Positions 19,954 to 31,120 of a DNA stretch of 64,000 bases are shown piece after piece (within the stretch, counting starts at the first letter, position 1; each line of letters begins with the position of its first letter). The stretch is from Sarcomyxa edulis (taxonomy: Eukaryota; Basidiomycota; Agaricomycetes; Agaricales; Mycenaceae): the NCBI GenBank assembly GCA_009761415.1, contig QUOL01000010.1:372001-436000 (forward strand), in the 5' to 3' direction. A program made the position numbers and the translations under genes. The notes under the pieces were generated by a model, which was given only the letters and a program-made list of their open reading frames with translations, did not search any database and was not told the DNA's origin.

Positions 19954-22900
19954 TTATGTGCTGCCTCTACAGGTCAGCATTCCGTGAAGTACCCAGCTTA
20001 CATCCAGGACCGCTTCTTCCCAATCAACGAGAGACCCAACGACTTTCACTCCCTGAACTTTGCCCTGCACGGAGCATCCCCACCAGTAGAGGCACGCGAC
20101 AACCCCAAGAAGTCCGTTAGCCCCAGGGCAGTTCAATGACTCCCAGTCGTCGCCGTACTCCTCAACCTGCGAGGGCCAATCTGATAGATCCTCCAGTTCG
20201 CGCCACGTCGGCTGCAATGAGATCCACCACTCGAGCCACGTCTTTCCGAACGCTTCTGTATTCGTCACCAATGTTGAAGCACCGCCGCGCCCGCGTCCAT
20301 CTATGATCCAAACCGTGAGCTGGGCGGGCCTTCCAGCCTTTGGAAACCCGCGTTTTCCGTTTTTGAACCCGTTTGACACTTCAAGTTTGATGAGCAGATT
20401 GATCAACTTCCCGAAGCTTTGCCCGAGGTCGATGGACATCAGAATTGACAGCGGTGTCTTGAGCCAGTTAGGTGCGTTGTCGGGGAGCATGATATCGCAG
20501 TCTTTTCCTGCAAGGGCAACGTTGCCATCGCGTGGAGAGACGGGCTGGCCAACAACGAGGTCCTGGGCATTTTTCGCAACGCCGTCATGGGCTTGCGTTT
20601 CGAGGATAGGAAGAGGGGGGTTGTTGCAGCCAGAAGACGAAGACATTTCAACGGTGGGAGGAGGGTTTTCGCCTCCAGAGAAAGCAAGCTCAACGCGTGG
20701 GGGAACCAGATCGCTGCCAGCACGGGGGATTTTTTCGACGTCAGGAGCCGGTGATGTTTCGGCGCCTGACGCCTGTAGGACCTCTACGCCAGGGGAGGGT
20801 TGGCATTCGTCGTCAGGAGGAGTATCAGGAACACTTGAGTTGCGAACAGCGAGATCGCGGTTGCGAACGGCGAGATCGCGGTCGCGAACGGCGAGATCGC
20901 GGTCGCGAACATCGACATGATGGTCGCGAACACGGCTCTGCTCGTCCCCAACGGAGCTGATGTCCGTGTTTGTGTTCTTTGTACCACCTCGTTCCACGGA
21001 GTCGACATCCATGGCCTCGCTATTTTCCAGCTCAACAGGTTCGCCTTCTTTCCCAAACTCCAGTGTGCTACCATTGCCCCCTTGCCCGATTCCTCCCGTT
21101 TCCAGCCCTCCTCCATCTCCCGCTGCGATACCTTGACCTCGTGTAGATCGTCGCGGAGGTTCTGTCGACGGTTTTGGCTTCATCCTTGGCTTTGGCCTCG
21201 CCTTTGTCACTGTGTCTGCGGGCTTGTCGCCCTCAAATACAAAGTCAGCAGTGTGCCTGAGTTCGAGCTCGTCCAACAGGCGTTGGTTGGCCGCGATGTT
21301 GAGGTTCCTGATCCTTTCATATTCTGAAATGGCGGGCTTCGCTTGGGAAGTCGATTGGGATGGGGTGGTACGAGATTTGACGGTAGGTGCAGCAGTCTTC
21401 TTCGCGATTGTTGACATCCCCTTCTTCAGCCCCTTCCCCTTCGTTGCGGTATGAGCCTTGCCTCCAGCATTCTCCCGTTTTCTCTTCTTTGTACGCTTTT
21501 TGACAGCCTCTTCCTCGCTATCCACGTCGTCGTCGTCGTCGTCGTCCGATGATGATGATGAATCCGAGTCACTGTCGCTGGATACTACTTCATCCCCCTC
21601 CCCATCCACGTCCATCCGGTATTTTGCCTGCAATAGCGGGTCGTCGGCAGGTAACACTGCTGCAGCTTTGTCGTCGTTAGCTAGGTTTTCGTAGCATTAG
21701 CCATAGGATCCAAGGTTTCGATATGTGAATGTACTTACTGAAGCACGTCTGGAGGTAGGCTTCAAACAGCGCGGTAACGTTCTTCTGGAAACGCTCAGGC
21801 TGCCATCCTGCAAACGTTACGGGATTGGGTAAGTTGTTCAGCGATTTTGTGATCCTACGCAGAACCCTGATAAGTCTATGGAGTAAACGTATACACAAGG
21901 CGGCAAGACTCACGTCAGCGAGCCTATCTCCCCCCCTTGATCCGGCATGCATCCACCAATTAGCACCACGGTATGCAACCCGGTAAGTTCTTTGACCCCA
22001 TCGAAGACTGGATTGAAGAATCCTCCTAGCCGATTGATACACCTGTAATAGAGTGTCAGTCACGAAACGTACAGGTATAAATCAAAATACGACTTTACCT
22101 TTGTCGATCCGCTGGCGCCTGCGAGGGAGGTGATAACATAGCCGCCTTATACTCTGCATTTGCCTGGTCACGATCCGCCACTGCATTTGCTACCAATGAC
22201 GCCCTTCGATCCCCTGGTAGTGCGTCATAGAGCTCCTTCGCAATCTTGCAGCGGAATGAAGCGGTTGGGTTCCCCGTAATGTCCGGGTTAGCTGCGACAT
22301 GCTCTGCCCACCGTTCAACGACTGTGGGGTGGATTTCGTCCTTCTGGCATTCGTGCATATATTGCTGATAACCCTGTCTCCGTTTCTGAGGAGGTGGCTT
22401 GATGCCAGAAAGTTTTGCCATGAGTAACGCCAACGGATCGTCCTTGAAGTTGACGCGTTTTGTCATCGCGATCTTTTTCAGACGTTGTACGCGATATTGA
22501 AGCCAGCGTCGAATAGCCTAGATATGTTACAGATGAGTATATGCACATTGAACATGAAGAAAAAGACGCGCTGAAGAGAAGAGACAGCAAACGCGTTGGG
22601 GCAAAAGAAAATGAAAAATAAAACGAATAAACACACCTTGTTCTTCTCACGAATATGATTGCCCCGCGCAACCTGCTCTTCTGCAGTCAGCTCCTCCAAT
22701 ACAGGGGGCGCGTCAATGTCGTAGAGGGGAAGAGGCAAGTCAGGTTCTTCGTCGTCGGGCAGTCTCCAAGGTATTAGCGTGTGGTACTCGTTACAGATAC
22801 GGTTGAAGTAGTCGCGTTCGGCGGTCCACCCAAAACGCATTGAGTCTGCGTACTTCTCGACATGAGGTAAGAGGATCGTCTCACGACAGCCTTCGGCCCA

Positions 22901-23185
22901 TAGCTTCTGATTGCGCCGGTCCTTCTTGGGGATACGCTTGTATTTTCGCGTCCTAATAGACAACACGTCAAGAGCATTCGGGTATCAGCCAAGAACCAGA
23001 TAAATTTGAGAACACGCACATTTTGAACCCTAGCGGATCGCAGGAGGTCGCGTTATCGCGATTCGCCCCATAATCTGTAAGGTACAATCGAATAAGGTTT
23101 GCTACTTCAGGATTCAGGCTCCGCCTCGATTCCTGATATCGCGATTCGCATCGATCTGATCCGACAGAGTCCTCACCACCATCAT
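19954..23185 (-). CDS. Element gene A: lineage-specific unknown protein (complete copy)
   Basis: Seven exons: 23185-23177, 23132-23020, 22952-22637, 22517-22099, 22042-21914, 21866-21739, 21680-19954. Introns are GT-AG and the total is 947 codons with stop. The N-terminus (NPEVANLIRLYLTDYGANRD) leads to KYKRIPKKDRRNQKLWAEG and CNEYHTLIPWRLPDDEEPDL. Then come a basic HMG-like stretch (KRRQGYQQYMHECQKDEIH), an acidic Ser/Asp tract, nuclear-type KKRTKKRKR, RDRDLAV heptad repeats and a Trp-rich C-terminal domain ending near CLYWWGCSVQG. I recognise the family as common in agaricomycete genomes but uncharacterised; a role in the transposon is inference. The 9-nt first exon and its start are the least certain part, since they overlap the start of gene B. 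Confidence 0.78.
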
Positions 23186-24547
23186 GGATCTTCTTACTGC
23201 GTATATGGGCGTTGTATCTCTCGACTCTAGTCACACGTACTGCACACCCAACTATTATCCTGGGAAACCCGCGCAAAAAGCAAAGTACTATGTCATCACG
23301 TTTGGACGCGTCACTGGGATTTTTCGTAACTGGTACGTCTGTTTTCATCTTAGGAATAGAGAGATATTAATGTCCCCTAGGCTTCTCACCGAGTCTCTCA
23401 TTAGTGGGTTCTCTGGAAGCGCGCACAAGAGTTACGTCGCTCCAGGGGATGCGCTCGACAGTTGGCGAGAAAACTGTCTCCTCAACCATGCCAACGGAGA
23501 TCACCATCCCGAGCTCAAGCAACTCGCCCAGGATGAAGGCGCAATACCCCTGCTCCCGGAATCTGTCTCGCTCGAGACCCTCCGTGAAGAAGCGATCCGG
23601 CGTCAATTCCGTCCAGCTACACCTCCGACTTATCATTCCAAAGCCTTCACCATTCCCCAAAGCCCGACCAAGCCCTCATCTCCTGCTTATACTCGTTCTA
23701 CTTCCCCAACACCCGCCCCTCGTACTCCCATAAAGGTTTCAATCCGTCGACATGTCGTGAACAGTCAGCCTCAATCTTCGCCTGCTCAGCGTAGATCTGC
23801 GGCCACTTCACCAACACTCCAGTCTTCTCCATCGCCGTCAACTACCTCAAGGATGCTATCATCAGTATCTGGCTCGGTTTTATCATCAGGATCATCTGTT
23901 TCATCCGCCTCGTCCGTATCTTCGGGAACTTCTGTCAGATCGACGTCGAGTCGTAGCAGGCCGTCATCCAACAACACTCCCCACCGTCCCAATAGGCCTA
24001 GCTCTTCCCCTGAACCTACCGTCGACTCCTCGCCCGAGCCCATCAGAACTAGACCCCCCAGATGCGTTTACGGTGTGTCTTTCGGGACCTTCCGCAATGC
24101 GATCTTTAACTCTCGGTGCGTATCTCCATTTCTTCTCGAATAGACACCGACTGATATCCATATCCCTCAGAACGGAAGCAGCTGATCTATACACCATATT
24201 TCGCGAGGCCCATGGTAATCCAGGCTTTCATGTTGGTACCTTCGACGAGGTCGTGGCCGATATGACCACAGGTTGGCAAGATATCTTCTTCTCCTTTGCT
24301 GGCGCTGAGGGTCACGTCCGGACGTACAGCAACATGTAAGTCTCTGGAGCATTGTCCCCCCTACGCGTCGCTGATACCAACGACAATCTACAGTAATGTT
24401 GCTCGAACGAGATTCAACCACATGAGCCTATACTCCGACACCGTGCAGATGATGCTTGACGAGACGGTCCTGGGCTCGGCGAGGCACGAGGAGCATAATT
24501 GTGAGGACCATGACTGGGTGAACTGTCCTGAGAGCGAGGTTTGTTAG
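23184..24547 (+). CDS. Element gene B: RNase H1 N-terminal (hybrid-binding) domain protein
   Basis: Four exons: 23184-23332, 23381-24115, 24171-24335, 24394-24547 (401 codons with stop). The N-terminal domain reads KYYVITFGRVTGIFRNW followed by LISGFSGSAHKSYV. This is the caulimovirus viroplasmin / RNase H1 N-terminal fold, which binds RNA-DNA hybrids and dsRNA. A long Ser/Pro linker (about 120-290) follows, then a second domain-like block (CVYGVSFGTFRNAIFNSRTE..ADLYTIFREAHGNPGF) that resembles a diverged second copy of the same fold. No RNase H catalytic domain is present. The annotated ATG overlaps the ATG of gene A, so one of the two starts is probably wrong; the next Met is at 23205. Confidence 0.8.
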
Positions 24548-24808
24548 TCTCAAGTCTTCTAAATACATATCATTGGTAGAAATATATACTGTTATTCGTC
24601 TTTTCTAGCTATAAAATTGCCCTCCCTCAATTGCGGGTTCATCTGGGGTGTCTAGATAAATATGTACTGTTATATATTGAAGGCCACAGAAATGAAGCCA
24701 TTGATTATTGATAATTGCGCCTTCAGAGTCCCTATAGCAGAGGTCACCGGAAACTTCCGCTGACTGTGTTTAGTCACGCTCGTTTCGGCGTCGCGTTTCA
24801 CCTCGAGC
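24548..24808. other. Intergenic, gene B to foldback
   Basis: About 260 bp, AT-rich downstream sequence of gene B. It contains no coding frame and no recognisable signal. Confidence 0.4.
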
Positions 24809-27485
24809 TCGCTGTTGCTCACAGCGAGCTCGTTCCTTCCTCATTCCAGCCTCTATTTCTCTGATTTCTCTTGCTTATTCTCTTCATATATGTATCTTAT
24901 CCATAATAGAACTATGTAAGGAGGTAGTCTACCGCTTAAATAGCTGGAAATGAGAGATATACCTTGTCAAATATTCAAATCAGCTTACCATAGAGTGAGT
25001 AAGGAGTGGAAGGCCAAAGCAGCATTATGAGATGGTAGTATATATCCACATCAAGTATGGTGTGAAGCGAGGGGGCGAAGGACAATCAGATAAGGAGAGA
25101 ATTCGACGTTCTGAGGGGATCAAGAGGGAAGAATGCTCACCAGAGCGTCAGGGGATAGATGCAGGGTTATGGAGTGTCCCAAACAAACGGATATGGTCCC
25201 CCCATCGTCTATGGATAGGCTTCTTGGGTATTGGGAGCTTTAATGAGGGGGGGGAGGCAAGACATGTGGGGGGATGATATTGCTCGCCAGAGATGAGGGT
25301 GGGGTTGATTCCTTGTATATTAGATGTTGAAACGATGGGGATGGTACTCTGTAGTCGACGTATGGGGTAATTGATAGAGCGGCGACCTTTGTGGAGGAAG
25401 GGGAGCAGAACTTGGGGAGAAAAAAAGCAAAATCACTCACCCTCTCATGCCCAATGCCCCAGACTCTTTACTGCCACATAAATGTCGTTTGGGGACTCCT
25501 AAATGACTGATATGCAATGCCGTTTCAGCCCTAGAATAACGCGTGCATGCAGGGGGGAGGGAAAAGGAGTAAACTCACTTGTCCTCCAGTTCATCTCTTA
25601 TACATCTTCTCCCAGGGATTTCGGGCTTTTGATACGATGGATGAATCCATCTAACATCATCCTAGGGCATATATGGAGGATAGCGATGGTGGGAGAGAGG
25701 GGGACGATCTGGTCAGAGAAAAGTGCCATTTTGCCGCCACAGCATTCTGCATGATTTAAATGACAGTTGTTATTGTCTGGAGGCCGACATCCATGTGTAG
25801 GAGTGCCATATATACCGTCTAAAGTGAAGCCAGTGATCGGATCATACCTGTAGGGAATGTCATTCTCCTAGCATGCACCTCCGGCTTGAGGCTCTCTCCG
25901 GCTCAGTTTACAGGTTACCCTGAAGCTGTAAACTACCATATATATATATATTAGTATATGATGGAGCATATTATGCTCACGTACCTTCAATAAGTAGCTG
26001 AGGAGTGATGTCCCAAGCCTAGGACAAGGAGGGTGCAAAAATGGAGTAATCACTCTACTGTAATTGAATGGACCGACGGAAAGGCCTGGGACGTGGCACA
26101 GTATATGGGGCACTATATACCATTAGTATTCACAAGAAAAATCGTGCGGATTGATGTTGTGGAAGGCTGTAGACGAGAGACACGTTGGGAGCATGATCGG
26201 AGGATGTAAGGTGTTTAAGGATTACATTCTTGCCTTTCTCGGTCATGTCCCTTACACTCGTTTTCGACCATATCGCACACATCTCTACTTCCTCAACACG
26301 ATCACCCTCGAACATCTCGGATATTCATACCATATCACCAGGTAATGTATACAAAGTTTCCCAAAAGCATTCCCTGCAGCAGAATCTGCGTTACAAGGCA
26401 ATCACTGAATTTCCTCGGAGCAGCATCTATCGATATGCAACAAACGTTGTACATGGTCCAATGTCCTGCTTTCTATCCCTGGAATGTGGATAGTATGGGA
26501 TATATCGTTAACTTTGGACAGTCTAACCTCTCGTAGCATGGCTTCAAAGGCTCGGGTGAGCAAATTTACACCTCTACCTCGCCAGACCATCCCCCTCTCA
26601 CCCATCGTTACTATCTTCCGTGTATACTGTAGGGCAATGTTAAATTGCTTAATCCATCGTACAAGATGCCCGAAATACCTCAGAGAAGATGTATAAGAGA
26701 TGAACTGGAGGACAAGTGAGTTTACTCCTTTTCCCTCCCCCCTGCATGCACGCGTTATTCTAGGGCTGAAACGGCATTTCAAATCAGTCATTTAGGAGTC
26801 CCCAAACAACATGTATGTGGCCTTAAAGAGTTCGGGGCATGGGGCATGAGAGGGTGAGTGATTTCGCTTTCCCCCCCCTCAAGTTCTGCTCCCCTTCCTC
26901 CACAAAGGTCACCGCTCTATCAATTACCCCATACGTCGACTACAGAGTACCATCCCCATCGTTCCAACATCTAATATACAAGGAATCAACCCCACCCTCA
27001 TCTCTGGCGAGCAATATCATCCCCCCACATGTCTTGCCTCCCCCCCCTCATTAAAGCTCCCAATACCCAAGAAGCCTATCTATAGACGATGGGGGGACCA
27101 TATCCGTTTGTTTGGGACACTCTATAACCCTGCATCTATCCCCTGACGCTCTGGTGAGCATTCTTCCCTCTTGATCCCCTCAGAACGTCGAATTCTCTCC
27201 TTATCTGATTGTCCTTCGCCCCCTCGCTTCACACCATACTTGATGTGGATATATACTACCATCTCATAATGCTGCTTTGGCCTTCCACTCCTTACCCACT
27301 CTATGGTAAGCTGATTTGAATATTTGACAAGGTATATCTCTCATTTCCAGCTATTTAAGCGGTAGACTACCTCCTTACATAGTTCTATTATGGATAAGAT
27401 ACATATATGAAGAGAATAAGCAAGAGAAATCAGAGAAATAGAGGCTGGAATGAGGAAGGAACGAGCTCGCTGTGAGCAACAGCGA
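24809..27485. repeat. Long foldback: inverted repeat with ~0.8-kb arms inside the giant element
   Basis: Left position p pairs with 52294-p. The arms 24809-25620 and 26674-27485 are near-identical. Similarity continues in weaker form to about 25720/26575, leaving a unique centre of about 0.85 kb. Each terminus is itself a small hairpin (TCGCTGT-tgctc-ACAGCGA). I see no protein gene, no target duplication and no known TIR motif. It could be a long-TIR non-autonomous transposon or an internal inverted duplication. If transcribed through, it would give a long hairpin RNA. Confidence 0.85.
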
Positions 27486-27633
27486 ACAGGTGCGAACACG
27501 CCAATAAGTTGCGAACAAAAGTCGCGAACCGAGCCTAAAACGCCGGGTTTTCCAGGCCAATGCCTTGCACAAATATCGAACGCGGTTTCACCCTTCCTGT
27601 CTCACTCATTCTCCAGTTACTCGCTCATCCTCC

Positions 27634-28765
27634 ATGGCGTCGTCACCCTCAAAGAAGTCAAACAAGGGGAAACCGAAAGCAAAGGTCAGACACAAGGGAA
27701 TTCATTCTACAACTAAGGAAACAATGGCGCAGGGTAACTCGGAAAGCAAGCGCAGAACGAAATCGTATTCTACGGCAAAGGGAGCAATGGAGGAGGGATC
27801 ATCAACACAGGATCGCTCGGGAAGCAATAAGAGTCGGTCTGCTACGAAGAGTGCTGAATATTATGCAAAGTACGCCGTTATACTTCTCTTCACATCTTAT
27901 TTTCCATAACCAGAGCTGCAGGAATGGTCCTATGTTGCGAGAGAAGGCTAAGGCTCGAATGCGCGATATTCGAGCTGCTCGAGCAGGGACGATTCAACCT
28001 CAACCTCAAGTTCCTACCATTCAGGTCCCTCAAGTCCCTGCTGGTCTACAACAATCGCCTCGACTGAGTCATCTCCAAACTCTCGGTTTGTCACGATCTC
28101 CATCCCCCTTGCATTCACCTGCTTCTCCTCTACAATCCCCGTCTCCGTCACCCCCACCCCGATCACGATCCCCCTCTTTGGAACGGGCTCCCAAAAGACT
28201 GGATGAGAGCTTTATAGATCCTCTTCTCAGATCGACAAATGCATCGCTCATACGTTTGTCGTCAATGGAACTTGATGACCTCGCCCTGCAGGGCGTGGAT
28301 CTCGATCTCGACTGCGATCTAGAAAGCCTTCCATACGAGTTCGACATCGACTATGGGGACATAGACATCCAATTCGATCACGTCAATTTGCTTCATAACT
28401 TTGATGTCGTGGACCACTTCGATACGCAGGATACATTTTCGCTCATAACTCATCGACGAAACGTAGGAGAATGGGCCGGCCGATGGGGGCATACATCGTG
28501 TTGGGCGCAGGCATTGAAAACCAGTTATCACGGCCTTCGTACAGAGCATCAGAAGGATCAATTTGTCTCCAGCATAACAGCCCATGCGTTTGAAGGTCGC
28601 GCCATTGTAAACCAACTTAGTGGGTTCTCAGACAGAGAGCTTCCCAAGAAAGACTGGCAGTTAAGGGAGCTGTGGAGGACTATATTCGAACTCTTAGAGC
28701 CTATGTATCGTGGCCTCGCCATTATAGATGCTTGGATGGATTTTTTACGCGTAGTTTCCCCCTAG
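27634..28765 (+). CDS. Element gene C: unknown protein with basic YYAKN-type motif
   Basis: Two exons, 27634-27869 and 27922-28765 (52-nt intron), 360 codons with stop. The N-terminus is Lys/Ser/Arg-rich (SPSKKSNKGKPKAK). The splice creates EYYAKNGPMLREKAKARMRD, a motif I recognise from many uncharacterised agaricomycete proteins with repeated basic helices. A Ser/Pro linker (SPSPLHSPASPLQSPSPSPP) leads to an acidic segment (DLDLDCDLESLPYEFDIDYGDIDI) and a Trp-containing C-terminal helix-rich part (EWAGRWGHTSCWAQ). It lies 149 bp after the foldback and 366 bp before the dioxygenase. Function unknown. Confidence 0.72.
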
Positions 28766-29131
28766 TAGTACTCTAAAAACAGCTGTATTCCTAGTTTCAG
28801 TAGTCACAAGATAAACGTATCATGAACCGTGGACGCGACTAAATCCACGTGACCGTGTTTATGCCATCAATAAATTTTCATCTCTCTCGTTGTTCTCTCG
28901 CATCCATTGCCTTCATTCACTGCTGCCTCCTGCCGTGGCAAATTGTTCATAGGTACATTTTGTGTCTCTTACTACCCAATCTTCTTCCCGAGTAACCCGT
29001 ACACTGAGCCTAACCCATGGGCACTATGGCGGGTGACTTGGGGGGCAGACATCTCTGTTTCCCTTTGCTTTGCTTTCTTGCTTCCGAGACACTGATGACT
29101 TATACTTAGATAGGCTCTCAAAGGCGCGATA
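28766..29131. other. Intergenic, gene C to dioxygenase gene
   Basis: 366 bp, presumably the terminator of gene C and the promoter of the dioxygenase gene. No coding frame, no clear TATA box and no repeat recognised. Confidence 0.4.
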
Positions 29132-31017
29132 ATGTCTCGAACAGTGCGTGTTTTGCATCCCAGTGACGCGACGTACTGACCAACGGGCTTAGACGAGGAA
29201 AGGCACCGAGTTCTCACCATTCTCAATGGAGGGTGTACTGCCTATCCGCGTTGACGTCAGACTTGACTCGCTGGTGGAGCGCGCGAGGCGAGAGGAGATC
29301 CAACGAGAGTGTGAAGGCGTAGGGGACAATGAGGGTGTGCCATTGTCGTATGAGTCGCCCCCCGTCTCACCCGCCAGATCTAGGTCATCCGTGTCCTCAA
29401 TGTCTTCTCTTTCCGATTGTCTCTCGGAGATGTCCATCGATTGCGCTGCTCCAATAGTTCCTCCAGGCTCCCCCAATTCGATTCATGATGACCTGGACGC
29501 ATCGTCGTCTCCCATGCTCCCTCCGCCGTCCAGTTCCCCCATTCCCAGCTCGCCTATACTTGCTACAAGATCATCTCCTCCACGTCCTGCCCTCCCCATA
29601 TCTATTCCTACCTCTCCAATCTCGCGCCCATTGTCTCCTGCTCCAAAATTGCGACCTTCTGCCAAGACAGCTGGGCACTCTATCGAAAGAGCCAGGGCTA
29701 GACAACAGGCAAAGAAGCGTCGCCATGGAAAAGCCGCCATGCGTGCAGAAGATTCCGCACAGTCTTCCTCCTCCATGAGGTATCGCGTCCGGTCCTCTAC
29801 CTCAATGAAGTACGCGAAACCCTTGGTCATCAAGTCTGCCTTTGACGTCAAGAATTTACCTACCACTCGTGGCTCCTTCATCGGTCTACGCCAGAAGGTG
29901 GTGCGAAAGACTCCATTCCAAGTGCAGGAATTAATCACCAAGGGATTTGAGCTACGCAAATGGGATGGACGGTAAGCACCGCGTCCAATTTCATTGCTCT
30001 CGTAGACTTATGCGATGTTCACCACCAGTTCGACCCACGCTATAGTCGACGTCGACCAGCGCATCATGGTGACCCTGGTAGGATTCCCAAAAGACAATCC
30101 TGATTCAAGTTCGAAGCCATGGACTGGTGTAGCAGACGGAGCTGCTACAGCAATCGATACAACTCGTAGAAGGGAGGGTATCTCTGCACGTCGCCACCGC
30201 AGGGGAAAATTTGCGGCCTTGGCGTGCGGTGTGTCGTTTGGCGGGGGTCAAGAGGTGAATAATCACCGCCTGTGACCTTGTGTGTAGATTTAACCGTTGA
30301 ATAGCGTCCGGGAAACTTGCACCATTCAGATAAATCAACCCAACGCGCTGTTCGGGTACTATTGGGGGATTCAGACATCGAGCGCATTGCACGCTTTCAG
30401 ACCAGTAAGCGGGCTACGCTTCCATTTTGCCTTAAGGCGATACTCATAAATTTGTAGGCGCGTTTGCTTGCTACTATCCCAAGATACACGAATACTACGA
30501 AACAAACTTGAACAAGCTGTATGCGCACCACCCTGAATTGAGGCGCAACTTCAGAGGGAGCGTGTTCCCTGCAGCCACGATCAATGCCGGTCCCAACACG
30601 GTTTCTGTTGTTCATGTTGACGCGGGTAATTCACCCGGTGGGATTTGTGCGTTGACAGCGCTGGGATCCTATGATTATACTAAGGGAGGACATCTCATTC
30701 TGTACGATCTCAAGATGATTATTGAATTTCCTCCCGGTGCTACTATTCTTTTACCCTCTGCGAGTGTTCGCCACGGTAATACCCCAGTTGCTTCTGGTGA
30801 ATCACGATTTTCCCTGGCTCAGTATTGCGCAGGTGGTCTTTTACGCTGGGTTTCCTACGGCTTTCGCACAGCAGCTGACTTACTGAAATCAGAGGGAGGT
30901 GCAGAGGCCAAGGCTGCAATAGACGGCGACGGTGACTCGCGGTGGAAATGGGCGGTGAGTTTGTTCTCGAAGTTGGACGAATTGTCGGCCGATCATAGGA
31001 AAGTAGCCTCGCGTTGA
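29132..31017 (+). CDS. TET/JBP-family 2-oxoglutarate/Fe(II) dioxygenase carried by the transposon
   Basis: Five exons: 29132-29143, 29193-29971, 30029-30254, 30305-30404, 30458-31017 (559 codons with stop). A disordered Ser/Pro N-terminus (about 250 residues) precedes the catalytic domain. That domain has the family signatures FAALACGVSFGGGQE, RPGNLHH, FQTSAFACYYPKIHEYY and LRRNFRGSVFPAATINAGPN. The iron ligands are H and D of VVHVDAGN and the distal H of PSASVRHGNTPV, with the 2OG-binding R in SRFSLAQYCAGGL. Fungal TET/JBP enzymes oxidise 5-methylcytosine (or T) in DNA. All expected ligands are present, so it looks active. The first exon is only 12 nt; an alternative start is the ATG at 29226. 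It lies 103 bp before the KDZ transposase. Confidence 0.92.
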
Positions 31018-31120
31018 ATCTTGTATACCAGCTTTAAAGAGCTCTACGATAGCAAAGACTTAAGATTATTTCTAAGGTCGTTCCGAGTTCCGGTCCGAGA
31101 AGGAATTTTTTCACGTCACG

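Noticed and set aside
25503..25754. Short protein repeated in both arms of the foldback (also 26402-26791, minus)
   Set aside because: It is present only because the arms are inverted copies. No domain, it decays inward and has no gene-like start or intron.
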